Of a stretch of 64,000 bases of DNA, positions 36,666 through 45,117 are shown piece by piece. The translations under genes were made by a program, and so were the position numbers. The stretch lies in assembly GCF_900103325.1 (NCBI RefSeq), contig NZ_FMXM01000005.1:186001-250000 (forward strand), written 5' to 3'. The first letter of the stretch is position 1, and each line of letters opens with the position of its first letter. Source of the DNA: Mesorhizobium qingshengii (GTDB taxonomy: Bacteria > Pseudomonadota > Alphaproteobacteria > Rhizobiales > Rhizobiaceae). A model generated the notes under the pieces. It ran no database searches. It was not told where the DNA came from and was given only the letters and a program-made list of their open reading frames with translations.

Positions 36666-38774
36666 ATGAACCAGCACGCCAAGCTCAGGGTCGGCCATTC
36701 GGCCTGCCCGCATGATTGCCCGTCGACCTGCGCGCTCGAGGTCGAGCTGCTCGATGGGAACCGCATCGGCCGCGTCCATGGCGCCAAGGCCAACAGCTAC
36801 ACGGCCGGTGTCATCTGCGCCAAGGTCGCCCGCTACGCCGACCGCGTCCATCATCCGGACCGGTTGCTGAAGCCGCTGGTGCGGGCGGGCGCCAAGGGCG
36901 ACGGCGTCTGGAAGGAAGCGAGTTGGGAAGCCGCGCTTGACCTCGTCGCCGAAAAATTCATCGATGCCGAGGCAAAATACGGCTCGGAGACGGTCTGGCC
37001 CTACTACTATGCCGGCACGATGGGGCTGGTGCAGCGCGACGGCATTGACCGGCTGCGCCATGCCAAGAAATATTCTGGCTTCTTCGGTTCGATCTGCACC
37101 AATCTGGCTTGGACCGGCTGGATGATGGGGGCGGGCGCCTTGCGTGGGCCGGACCCGCGCGAGATGGCCAAATCCGACTGCGTGGTGATCTGGGGCACCA
37201 ATGCCGTGGTCACGCAGGTCAATGTGATGACTCACGCCATCAAGGCGCGCAAGGAACGCGGCGCCAGGATCGTCGTCATCGACGTTTACGAAAACGCGAC
37301 GATGAAGCAGGCCGATCTCGGCCTGGTGCTCAGGCCCGGTACCGACGGCGCGCTGGCCTGCGCGGTCATGCATGTGCTGTTCAGGGAAGGCCTAGCCGAC
37401 CGCGCCTATCTGGAAAAATACACCGACGACCCGAAGGGCCTCGAAGAGCATCTGCGGACGCGCACACCGGAGTGGGCGGCCGATATCACAGGGCTCACCG
37501 TCGCCGAGATCGAGGCCTTCGCCCGCCTCGTCGGCACGACCAAGAAAACCTATTTCCGCCTCGGCTATGGTTTTGCGCGCCAGCGCAATGGCTCGGTCAA
37601 CATGCACGCGGCGGCCTCCATCGCCGCGGTCACCGGCTGCTGGCAATATGAGGGCGGCGGCGCCTTCCACTCGAATTCCGGCATCTTCAAGCTCAACCAG
37701 GATGTGCTGGAAGGCACGAAGATGCGCGATCCCTCGATCCGCTATCTCGACCATTCGCGCATCGGCCCGGTGCTGACCGGCGCCCCTGACGCGCTCTATG
37801 GCGGCCCCCCGGTAACGGCCATGCTGATCCAGAACACCAATCCGGCCAACGTCGCGCCGGAACAGCGGCTTGTGAAGCAGGGTTTCCTGCGCGACGACCT
37901 GTTCACCTGCGTGCACGAGCAGTTCATGACCGACACGGCAAAACTCGCCGATGTCGTGCTGCCGGCAACGATGTTCCTTGAACATGACGACGTCTACAAG
38001 GGTGGTGGCAACCAGCACATCACGCTCGGCCCCAAGCTGATCGACCCGCCGGAGGGGCCTCGCACCAACCATTTCGTCATCGAGGAATTGGCCGAGCGCC
38101 TTGGCGTCGCGGACCGCCCGGGCTTCGGCCTGACCGAACAGCAGCATATCGACATCATCCTGGGCAAGCGCGGGCTGGGCAGCTTCGACAGCTTGAAGGA
38201 AGACAAGTGGGTCGACCTGCAGCCCGATTTCGACACCGCGCACTTCATCAAGGGCTTTGGCCATGCCGATGGAAAATTCCGATTCCGCGCCGACTGGACC
38301 GGCCAGGCGGCTCCCAACCGGCCTCCGAAGAGCATGGGCCTGTTCGGACCGGTCGAACGGCTGCCCGAGTTTCCCGATCATGTCGACCTGATCGAAGTGG
38401 CGGACGAGGCGCATCCGTTCCGGCTGACGACCTCGCCGGCGCGCAATTTTCTCAACTCGACCTTCTCGGAAACGCCGGTATCGAAGGCCAAGGAGGGCCG
38501 TCCGGAGCTCCTTCTGCATCCCGAAGATGCCACGGCGCTCGGGCTCGCCGACGGCGATCGCGTTGAGGTCGGCAATCAGCGCGGCGAGGTGGTGCTGCAC
38601 GCAAAGCTGTTCGATGGCATCAAGCGTGGCGTCGTGATCGCCGAAGGCATCTGGCCGAACAGCGCCCATGAGCGCGGCGAGGGCATCAACGTGCTGACCG
38701 GCGCCGACGCGCCGGCGCCCTATGGCGGCGCAGCCTTCCATGACAACAAGGTCTGGCTGCGCAAGGCAAGTTGA
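36666..38774 (+). CDS. Molybdopterin-dependent oxidoreductase (DMSO-reductase superfamily)
   Basis: The 702-residue protein begins with an Fe4S4-type cysteine pattern (ACPHDCPSTC, with a fourth Cys in AGVICAKVARYADR). The molybdopterin core follows (DCVVIWGTNAVVTQVNVMTHAI, IVVIDVYENATMKQADL, LRPGTDGALACA) and then the C-terminal dinucleotide-binding domain from about residue 570 (RLTTSPARNFLNSTF, DRVEVGNQRGEVV). No Tat signal is visible, so it is probably cytoplasmic. The substrate is unknown; assimilatory nitrate reductase or formate dehydrogenase identity is not supported. It depends on MoaDE activity encoded at 26.6-27.3 kb. Confidence 0.9.
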   Translation: MNQHAKLRVGHSACPHDCPSTCALEVELLDGNRIGRVHGAKANSYTAGVICAKVARYADRVHHPDRLLKPLVRAGAKGDGVWKEASWEAALDLVAEKFIDAEAKYGSETVWPYYYAGTMGLVQRDGIDRLRHAKKYSGFFGSICTNLAWTGWMMGAGALRGPDPREMAKSDCVVIWGTNAVVTQVNVMTHAIKARKERGARIVVIDVYENATMKQADLGLVLRPGTDGALACAVMHVLFREGLADRAYLEKYTDDPKGLEEHLRTRTPEWAADITGLTVAEIEAFARLVGTTKKTYFRLGYGFARQRNGSVNMHAAASIAAVTGCWQYEGGGAFHSNSGIFKLNQDVLEGTKMRDPSIRYLDHSRIGPVLTGAPDALYGGPPVTAMLIQNTNPANVAPEQRLVKQGFLRDDLFTCVHEQFMTDTAKLADVVLPATMFLEHDDVYKGGGNQHITLGPKLIDPPEGPRTNHFVIEELAERLGVADRPGFGLTEQQHIDIILGKRGLGSFDSLKEDKWVDLQPDFDTAHFIKGFGHADGKFRFRADWTGQAAPNRPPKSMGLFGPVERLPEFPDHVDLIEVADEAHPFRLTTSPARNFLNSTFSETPVSKAKEGRPELLLHPEDATALGLADGDRVEVGNQRGEVVLHAKLFDGIKRGVVIAEGIWPNSAHERGEGINVLTGADAPAPYGGAAFHDNKVWLRKAS

Positions 38775-38806
38775 GCTGGGCGAGCGCGTCGGCCGTCCGG
38801 GGCCAA

Positions 38807-40024
38807 CTATACCGGCAGGATTTCGGCCGCCCGTTTTCTGTTCTGCCGGTAGCGGATGTCGTCGGCGATCGCTTGGGCTTCGATCCCGATTTCGCGCAGC
38901 AATCCGGTGACTGCATTGTGGAAGCCAACGAGGTAGAGGCCGAGATCCGAAGCTTGCGCGGTAACGCCACTGCGGTCCGGCTGGATGCCGGGCTCGAGAA
39001 ATCTGGCATAGCCCGGCCGGAAACCGGTCGCGAAGATGATCGCGTCGAATTCGCTGTGTTTGCCGTTGGCAAAACGGGCGCCGCGTTCCGAGATCTCGGC
39101 GATATGGGGGGCAATCTTGATCGCGCCCTCGCGGATCTTGCCGATGGTGCCCACGTCGATCACCGGAATGCGCGATGCAATCGCAATCTGTTCCAGCAGT
39201 CCCTGTCTCGGCCGTTTAAGCCCATATTTTTCCAGCCTGCCCAGCACCAGGTCGAGGATGATGGGGAAGAGGACGTCATTGAAGCGTTGCGGCCCCAGGC
39301 GCGCCGCCATGCCGACCATCTGGATGGGAACGCCTAACAGTTCGCGCGGCACGATATGAACGCCGCCGCGCACGGAAAGCGTCGGCTTTGCGCCGTTTTC
39401 CGCCAGATCGAGCGCAATCTCCGCGCCGGTGTTGCCCATGCCGACGACCAGCACCGACTGACCGGCAAAAGGCGTGGCATTGCGATAGTCGGCGCTGTGC
39501 AGCGTCTTGCCGGTGAAGGTGTCTATGCCGGCAAATCCGGGCCGCAAGGGCTCGGCATTGTAGCCTGCTGCGATCACCACATGCCTGGACCGCAACGGCC
39601 CGGATGTCGCGTCCACACGCCAGCCGCGACCGTCCCGGGTGACGGCTTTGACTGTTTCTCCGAAGCGGGGCTTGAGGTCGAAGCGTTGCGCATAGGCATC
39701 GAGATATTCGACGAAGAGATCGCGCGGCACATAACGTGGATAGTGCTTCGGGAAGGGCACAAAGGGCAGGGACGAATAGCGCTTGGTCGTATGCAGATGG
39801 ACACGCTCATAGTGGCGCCGCCACGCGGGTGCGGCCTGCCGCTCTTTTTCAAAAAGGATGAAGTCGACGCCGGCCTGTCGCAGGCATGCGGCAACGGCCA
39901 GGCCCGCCGGCCCGGCACCGATGATCGCAACGGGTGTGGTGTCGTCCAAGCGCGCCTCCCACCTCAATTCGCGTCCGGAGAATGTCAAAAGCATGGCAGG
40001 ACCTGCCCTGCCGGCAAGGCTCAA
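38807..40024 (-). CDS. Flavin-containing monooxygenase-like NAD(P)/FAD oxidoreductase
   Basis: This protein has an FAD-binding motif VAIIGAGPAGLAVAACLR, an NADPH-binding GxGxxG (VLVVGMGNTGAEIAL) about 150 residues later, and the C-terminal ATGFRPGYARFLE. The arrangement is that of YUCCA/FMO-type or CzcO-like enzymes, which hydroxylate amines, sulfur compounds or indolic substrates. The frame begins at a TTG (40024) overlapping the Lrp stop, with alternative starts at ATG 39994 and at a TTG just before DDTTPVAIIG; the last would match homolog starts. Coupling to the Lrp gene suggests joint expression. Confidence 0.87.
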   Translation of the reverse strand: MSLAGRAGPAMLLTFSGRELRWEARLDDTTPVAIIGAGPAGLAVAACLRQAGVDFILFEKERQAAPAWRRHYERVHLHTTKRYSSLPFVPFPKHYPRYVPRDLFVEYLDAYAQRFDLKPRFGETVKAVTRDGRGWRVDATSGPLRSRHVVIAAGYNAEPLRPGFAGIDTFTGKTLHSADYRNATPFAGQSVLVVGMGNTGAEIALDLAENGAKPTLSVRGGVHIVPRELLGVPIQMVGMAARLGPQRFNDVLFPIILDLVLGRLEKYGLKRPRQGLLEQIAIASRIPVIDVGTIGKIREGAIKIAPHIAEISERGARFANGKHSEFDAIIFATGFRPGYARFLEPGIQPDRSGVTAQASDLGLYLVGFHNAVTGLLREIGIEAQAIADDIRYRQNRKRAAEILPV

Positions 40025-40500
40025 TCCGGCAACGGCACCGTCAGCCCTACCTTGACGCGGTCCATGGCCACGAAGGTGCGGAATTTCCGGACATTGTTGC
40101 TGTCGAAGAACAGTTTTCGCGTCAGCGCCTCATAGGCGCCCATGTCGGCCACGGTGAGGACGAGGATGAAGTCGGCTTCGCCGGTGACGTAGTAGCATTG
40201 CTGCACTTCAGGCGTTTCCGAGAATTGCCGCTTGGCGGCGTCGATCAATTCGGTGCGCTCGCTCTCCAGCTCCACCTCGACGAAGATGGTGATGGGCTGG
40301 CCGACCGCCGCCGGCTCGACCACGGCGACATTTCCGGCAATGACGCCGGTCTGTTCCATGCGCTTGATGCGGCGCTGCACAGCCGGCGCCGACAGGTTCA
40401 CCGCTTCGCCAATCAGCCGCTGCGGCGTCGTGTTGTCCCGTTGCAGGATGGCAAGGATGGCGAGATCGAAGCTGTCGAGCGAGGGCGGCGATGCTGGCAA
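40021..40500 (-). CDS. Lrp/AsnC-family transcriptional regulator
   Basis: Lrp/AsnC proteins sense amino acids and commonly regulate the adjacent catabolic gene. The 159-residue protein has an N-terminal HTH (LDSFDLAILAILQRDNTTPQ, RLIGEAVNLSAPAVQRRIKR) and a RAM effector domain (about 70-150: FVEVELESERTELIDAAKRQ, YVTGEADFILVLTVADM). The frame is open much further upstream, but only a TTG at 40500 gives family length; there is no nearby ATG. It is divergent from the diaminopropionate ammonia-lyase gene, 105 bases away, and so is its likely regulator. Confidence 0.9.
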   Translation of the reverse strand: MPASPPSLDSFDLAILAILQRDNTTPQRLIGEAVNLSAPAVQRRIKRMEQTGVIAGNVAVVEPAAVGQPITIFVEVELESERTELIDAAKRQFSETPEVQQCYYVTGEADFILVLTVADMGAYEALTRKLFFDSNNVRKFRTFVAMDRVKVGLTVPLPD

Positions 40501-40605
40501 GGGAATATATCCTGACGAAACAAACTTGCATTTCGAGGGCCGTATTACAGCGCTCTTTGCGCCGGTCCTGCAATATGTTCTCGCCAGACGCCAAGGAGGC
40601 AACCA

Positions 40606-41814
40606 GTGTTCCTGCTCAATCACAATGCAATGCACCGCCAGCCGCTCGATCCGGTCGATGCCGAAACCCTGGGGGTCGCCGGGGCCGACACCGTCGAGCG
40701 TTTTCTGGCTCATCGCAACAATCACTTGATAACGCCGCTGCATGCCCTGCCGACGCTGGCCGCTGAACTCGGCCTCGGTGCATTGCATGTCAAGGATGAG
40801 GGCTTTCGCCTCGGACTTGGCAGCTTCAAGGCACTGGGCGGCGCCTATGCTGTCTTCCGGCTGGTATTGGAAGAGGCCAGCCGGTCGCTTGGCCGGCCCA
40901 TCGATGTGGCCGATCTCGATCGTCCCGATGTTCGGGCCGTCGCCGCGACGATGACGGTGGCCTGCGCCACCGACGGCAATCACGGCCGCTCGGTCGCGCA
41001 AGGCGCGCAACTCGTCGGTGCCAGGGCGGCGATCTTCGTCCACGCCGGCGTCAGCGATGAACGCATAGCAGCGATCGCCCGCTACGGCGCCGAGATGGTC
41101 CGCGTCGACGGCAACTATGATGATTCGGTCAGGCAAGCCGCGCGCGTCGCGGCCGAGAAAGGCTGGACCGTGGTCTCCGACACCTCGTGGGCGGGTTATG
41201 AACGCATTCCCGGCCTGGTGATGCAGGGCTATACGACGATCGTGCGCGAAGCGTTGCGCCAGCTCACCGAACCGCCAACCCACGTCTTCGTGCAGGCCGG
41301 CGTTGGTGGCATAGCCGCTGCGGTGGCCGGCCATCTGGACATCCTGTTCAGCGATGCCAGGCCGACCTTCATCGTGGTCGAGCCCGCGCGTGCCGCGTGC
41401 ATCGTCGCAGCCGCAATGGCGGGGCATCCGGTCAAGGTCGCGCACGACCAGCCGACGGTGATGGCGATGCTTGAATGTTACGAGGCCTCGCCGGTTGCCT
41501 GGCGCGTGCTGGCGCGTGCCGCCGACGCCTTCATGACCGTGGACGAGGCCGACGCCATCGCGGCGATGCGGCGGCTGGCCCAGCCGAGCGCCGGTGATCC
41601 GGTGATCGTCGCCGGTGAAAGCGGCGGTGTCGGTCTTGCCGGGCTGATCAGGGCAGTGGCCGACAAGAAGGTCGCACTTGGGCTCGACGGCCGATCCCGG
41701 GTGCTGGTGATCAACACCGAAGGCGCCACCGACCCGCATCGCTATGCCGAGCTGGTTGGGATGAGTCCGGCCGATGTGCTGGCCGGCGGACTGCTTGCCG
41801 GAGCGCTGTCGTGA
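40606..41814 (+). CDS. dpaL: Diaminopropionate ammonia-lyase
   Basis: This PLP enzyme splits 2,3-diaminopropionate into pyruvate and two ammonia. The 402-residue protein has the PLP lysine Lys75 in LGSFKALGGAYA, the ACATDGNHGRSVA phosphate/substrate loop near 125, VQAGVGGIAAAVAG near 235 and AGESGGVGLAG near 340, all in the order of the YgeX family. The start is GTG 40606 with an excellent AAGGAGG 8 bases upstream. The next gene overlaps its stop by 4 bases (GTGA), making a coupled operon with two amidohydrolases. Threonine dehydratase is a less likely alternative. Confidence 0.92.
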   Translation: MFLLNHNAMHRQPLDPVDAETLGVAGADTVERFLAHRNNHLITPLHALPTLAAELGLGALHVKDEGFRLGLGSFKALGGAYAVFRLVLEEASRSLGRPIDVADLDRPDVRAVAATMTVACATDGNHGRSVAQGAQLVGARAAIFVHAGVSDERIAAIARYGAEMVRVDGNYDDSVRQAARVAAEKGWTVVSDTSWAGYERIPGLVMQGYTTIVREALRQLTEPPTHVFVQAGVGGIAAAVAGHLDILFSDARPTFIVVEPARAACIVAAAMAGHPVKVAHDQPTVMAMLECYEASPVAWRVLARAADAFMTVDEADAIAAMRRLAQPSAGDPVIVAGESGGVGLAGLIRAVADKKVALGLDGRSRVLVINTEGATDPHRYAELVGMSPADVLAGGLLAGALS

Positions 41815-43037
41815 TCACGGTCGACGCGCCGCGCCTGCTTGGCCGTATCCGTGAACTCGGCGCCGTCGGCCGTGATGATGAAAACAGACTAACCAGGCTG
41901 GCCGCCTCAGACACCGACAAGCAGGGTCGCGACCTGTTCGTCGGCTGGCTGCGGCGGGCCGGGCTCGATGTCGCCATCGACAGGGTCGGCAACATCTTCG
42001 GCATCTGGCAGAGCCCGGAAAATGCCGGGCAGGCGCCGCTGCTGATCGGATCGCACATCGACACCGTCATAGATGCCGGCATCTATGACGGCTGCTACGG
42101 CGTGCTTGCCGGGCTGGAGGTGATCGAGACGCTGAAGGCATCCGGCTTTTCGCCGTCGCGCCCGATCGCGGTCGCCGCTTTCACCAACGAAGAGGGCGTG
42201 CGCTATACCCCCGACATGATGGGCTCGCTGGTCCATGCCGGCGGCATCGACGTCGGTACCGTGCTGGCGGCTGTCGGCACCGATGGCAGCGTGCTCGGGC
42301 AGGAGCTTGCCCGCATCGGCTATGCCGGTGACGAAGAGCCCGGCTTTCTCAAGCCGCACGCCTATCTCGAATTGCATATCGAGCAGGGGCCGGTGCTGGA
42401 GCGTGAGGGCATGCCGATCGGCGCCGTGGAAAATCTGCAAGGCATTTCCTGGCAGCGTGTCACCATCGACGGCGTCGCCAACCATGCCGGCACCACGCCG
42501 ATGTCGATGCGCAGCGACGCCGGCCATGCCGCGGCCCGGGTCATCACCTTCCTGCGCGACCGGGCCAAGGGCTCGAAGGCCCCGACCGTGGCCACCGTGG
42601 GCTCGATCCGTTTCGAGCCGAATGCCATCAACGTCATTCCCTCGCGCGCCGTCTTCACTGTCGATCTGCGCGATCCCGACGAACAGCACCTGCGGGCGGA
42701 GGAGGCGGCGCTGGCCAGTTATCTCGAGCAGCTTGCTGCCGCCGAGAATGTGACCGTTTCGGTCGAACGGCTGGCCCGCTTCGAGCCGGTGCTGTTCGAC
42801 CTCCGCATCGTCGAACGGATCGAGGCCGCCGCGAAAAACCGCGGTCTTGGCGCCAAGCGCATGACATCCGGTGCCGGCCATGATGCGCAGATGATGGCGC
42901 GGATCGCGCCGGCAGCGATGATCTTCGTCCCGAGCGCCGGCGGCATCAGCCACAATCCGCGCGAGCATACCGAAGATGCCGAGCTTGTCGCCGGTGCCAA
43001 CATCCTGCTTGATGTCGTCACCCAACTTGCAAGCTAG
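41811..43037 (+). CDS. Zn-dependent hydrolase, hydantoinase/carbamoylase family (N-carbamoyl-L-amino-acid hydrolase type)
   Basis: Members remove carbamoyl groups from N-carbamoyl-amino acids or hydrolyse allantoate/ureidoglycolate. The 408-residue M20-fold protein has the metal ligands GSHIDTVIDAGIYDG (His82, Asp near 93), FTNEEGVRYTPDMMGS, ELHIEQGPVLE and TSGAGHDAQMMA. A dimerisation-domain NHAGTTPM motif lies near 225. The start is a GTG overlapping the dpaL stop. Its place in an operon with dpaL points to a diaminopropionate derivative as substrate, but allantoate amidohydrolase or beta-ureidopropionase activity cannot be excluded from sequence. Confidence 0.9.
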   Translation: MITVDAPRLLGRIRELGAVGRDDENRLTRLAASDTDKQGRDLFVGWLRRAGLDVAIDRVGNIFGIWQSPENAGQAPLLIGSHIDTVIDAGIYDGCYGVLAGLEVIETLKASGFSPSRPIAVAAFTNEEGVRYTPDMMGSLVHAGGIDVGTVLAAVGTDGSVLGQELARIGYAGDEEPGFLKPHAYLELHIEQGPVLEREGMPIGAVENLQGISWQRVTIDGVANHAGTTPMSMRSDAGHAAARVITFLRDRAKGSKAPTVATVGSIRFEPNAINVIPSRAVFTVDLRDPDEQHLRAEEAALASYLEQLAAAENVTVSVERLARFEPVLFDLRIVERIEAAAKNRGLGAKRMTSGAGHDAQMMARIAPAAMIFVPSAGGISHNPREHTEDAELVAGANILLDVVTQLAS

Positions 43038-43055
43038 GTCAGGAGGGGGAGAATA

Positions 43056-44222
43056 ATGTCTGAGTTCGATCATGATGCGCTGAAGCAAGAAATGATTCTC
43101 TGGCGGCGTGACCTGCACGCGCATCCCGAATTCGGCTTCGAGGAAAGGCGTACCGCAGCCTTCGTCGCGGCAAAGCTGCGTGAATTCGGCCTCGATGACG
43201 TCGCCGAGGGGGTCGGCGGTACCGGTGTCGTTGGCACGCTGAAGCGCGGCACCGGCAACCGGGCGATTGCGCTCAGGGCCGACATGGATGCGCTGCGCAT
43301 TACCGAGCAGTCGGCGGCCGCCTACCGCTCGCAGAACCCCGGCATCATGCATGCCTGCGGCCATGACGGCCACACCACCATGTTGCTCGGTGCGGCAAAA
43401 CTCTTGGCCAGCGAAGGCGGCTTCGACGGCACGGTGCGTTTCATCTTCCAGCCGGCCGAGGAATGGGGCAGGGGCGCGCTGGCCATGCTCGACGATGGCC
43501 TGATGCAGCGCTTTCCCTTCGACGAGATCTTTGGCCTGCACAACATGCCCGGCCTGCCCGTCGGGCATTTCGAGACGCGCACCGGCCCCATCATGTCGGC
43601 CGAGGACAATTTCGAGATCGTGCTGAAGGGGCTTGGCGGCCATGCGGCGCGGCCGCATGGGGGGCATGAAACGCTGGTTGCCGCATGCGCACTGGTCACC
43701 AATCTGCAAACCATCGTCTCGCGTCGGCTGAGCCCGGCCGACATATCCGTGGTTTCGGTGACCGAGCTGATCACCGACGGCACCCGCAACGCGCTACCCG
43801 GTCTTGCCCGCATCCTTGGCGACGCGCGCAGCTTCCGCCCCGAGGTCAGCGCCGAGATCGAGCGGCAGATGCGCATCATCGCCGAGGGCACCGCCGCCGC
43901 ATACAATGTCGTCGCCGAGGTCAATTACAGCCGCGAATTCGTGCCGCTGCGCAACGATGCCGAACTGGTGGAGCAGGCCTTTGCTGCAGCAAAAAGCGTC
44001 TTCGAGCCCGGCAACATCGCCGTCGCCCGCGAGCCGATGACGGGTTCGGAGGATTTCGCCCGCTTCCTCGACCGTGTGCCTGGCTGCTTCGTCTTCCTTG
44101 GCAATGGCGAAGCCTCCGCGCCGCTGCACAATTCCAGCTACGATTTCAACGATGACGGGCTGTTGTTCGGCACGAACTTCCACGTCGCGGTGGCCAGGCA
44201 AAGACTCGAAACCGGTAGATGA
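43056..44222 (+). CDS. M20-family amidohydrolase (aminoacylase / hippurate hydrolase-like)
   Basis: Such enzymes cleave N-acyl-amino acids. The 388-residue protein has the M20D pattern WRRDLHAHPEFGFEE, ALRADMDAL, MHACGHDGHTTMLLGAA (metal-binding Cys/His), FQPAEEWGRGALAML (catalytic Glu pair) and GSEDFARFL near the C-terminus. It starts at ATG 43056 with GGAGGGGGAG upstream, 18 bases after the carbamoylase gene. It is the third gene of the diaminopropionate operon and may deacylate an N-acyl (for example oxalyl) diaminopropionate. The acyl specificity cannot be read from sequence. Confidence 0.92.
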   Translation: MSEFDHDALKQEMILWRRDLHAHPEFGFEERRTAAFVAAKLREFGLDDVAEGVGGTGVVGTLKRGTGNRAIALRADMDALRITEQSAAAYRSQNPGIMHACGHDGHTTMLLGAAKLLASEGGFDGTVRFIFQPAEEWGRGALAMLDDGLMQRFPFDEIFGLHNMPGLPVGHFETRTGPIMSAEDNFEIVLKGLGGHAARPHGGHETLVAACALVTNLQTIVSRRLSPADISVVSVTELITDGTRNALPGLARILGDARSFRPEVSAEIERQMRIIAEGTAAAYNVVAEVNYSREFVPLRNDAELVEQAFAAAKSVFEPGNIAVAREPMTGSEDFARFLDRVPGCFVFLGNGEASAPLHNSSYDFNDDGLLFGTNFHVAVARQRLETGR

Positions 44223-44542
44223 TCGCGGTTTGATCGCCAGGCCGCGCTCGCCATTGCCCCAACCTGATTCAAAAACGGTCAACCAGCCGATCGTGGCGGT
44301 GGGCAATCACAACCGCCATGACGTGGGCGCGAGACTCAGCTATCCTCCGCTGTGCGGCGGACCTGATATCCGCTTGGCCGGCGCCTTCACCTCCCAAGCG
44401 GCGCCGGCCTTCTTCCCGAAGGGGCCTCCTTGCTGACGCTAAATTAGCGAAAGTTAAATTTAGAGTTTTTGGGCTTGCGGGAAATTAGGATTTCTCTGGC
44501 ATGACTCGGGCATGCCTTCTGGGGGTTCTGGCGGGAAGACCG
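44223..44542. other. Intergenic region after the diaminopropionate operon
   Basis: About 320 bases without a supported gene. An inverted repeat GGCCGGCGCC-14-GGCGCCGGCC at 44376-44409 could end the operon transcript, though no T-tract follows. The second half is AT-richer and holds a small palindrome GCTAA-1-TTAGC (44437-44447), possibly part of a promoter for the next small ORF. Confidence 0.4.
44376..44409 (+). terminator. Possible terminator hairpin after the diaminopropionate operon
   Basis: Perfect 10-bp GC-rich arms with a 14-base loop, 154 bases after the last stop codon. The missing T-tract lowers confidence. Confidence 0.3.
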
Positions 44543-44755
44543 ATGCGTGGGCGTGGATGGATCAAGGCGTTGCGCCAGGACGAGGCCCGGCAGGTGCGTG
44601 CGCGCATTGCCGAACTGGAGCGCGACCTGATGGCGGCCACACCTCAGGGACGTCATCGGCGGTTTGAAGCCGGACACGAACTTCGCAATGCAAAGTTCCG
44701 CCTGGAGCGTCTCGAGGAATGCATCGCCCAGATACCGGAACGGGCTGAGCATTAG
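44543..44755 (+). CDS. Small charged helical hypothetical protein
   Basis: From ATG 44543 the product has 70 residues (MRGRGWIKALRQDEARQVRA, then IAELERDLMAAT and FRLERLEECIAQIPERAEH) rich in Arg, Glu and Leu, consistent with one or two helices in a coiled coil. An in-frame ATG at 44501 would add 14 residues. GGGAAG lies 5-10 bases before 44543. I do not recognise it. Third-position GC is high, which supports coding. Confidence 0.5.
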   Translation: MRGRGWIKALRQDEARQVRARIAELERDLMAATPQGRHRRFEAGHELRNAKFRLERLEECIAQIPERAEH

Positions 44756-44860
44756 CAGCGGTCATTACGGCTCTCGATCATCATCACGCAGCCTGGATAC
44801 TCGGCGAGGGAACCAAATGCGTCCCCTCGGGTTGGTCCTGTTCCAATGGAGTATGCAATC

Positions 44861-45034
44861 ATGTTCCGTCTGCTTATCGCCGGCGCTTTGGCCTATGTCA
44901 CGTACCGCATCACCCGGCAGATGATCGACGACGTGCCTGATACAATCGACCCGCTGCTGCTTCCGCCATCGCAATATGATCGTGAAGCTTTGCGCCGGCA
45001 GTCGGCGGAGATGGGAGTCGATCCCCAACGCTAA
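44861..45034 (+). CDS. Small membrane-anchored hypothetical protein, 57 residues
   Basis: The product starts MFRLLIAGALAYVTYRITRQ, a short TM segment, followed by an acidic stretch and a polar tail ending GVDPQR. An upstream ATG (44846) adds five residues. The hydrophobic N-terminus with a basic stop suggests an inner-membrane anchor with a short soluble tail. No family is recognised. It may be cotranscribed with the 70-residue ORF upstream. Confidence 0.5.
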   Translation: MFRLLIAGALAYVTYRITRQMIDDVPDTIDPLLLPPSQYDREALRRQSAEMGVDPQR

Positions 45035-45117
45035 GGGCGATCTGCCAGCCCTGAGTCTGCGCGAGTGCCTCCGCGCATCGACGTTGCGAACAAAGCAGAA
45101 ACGATGCTTGATGGGCG

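Noticed and set aside
40021..41739. 572-residue minus-strand frame that includes the Lrp regulator
   Set aside because: Only the last 159 residues are Lrp-like. The rest is antisense to dpaL and shares its mirrored composition.
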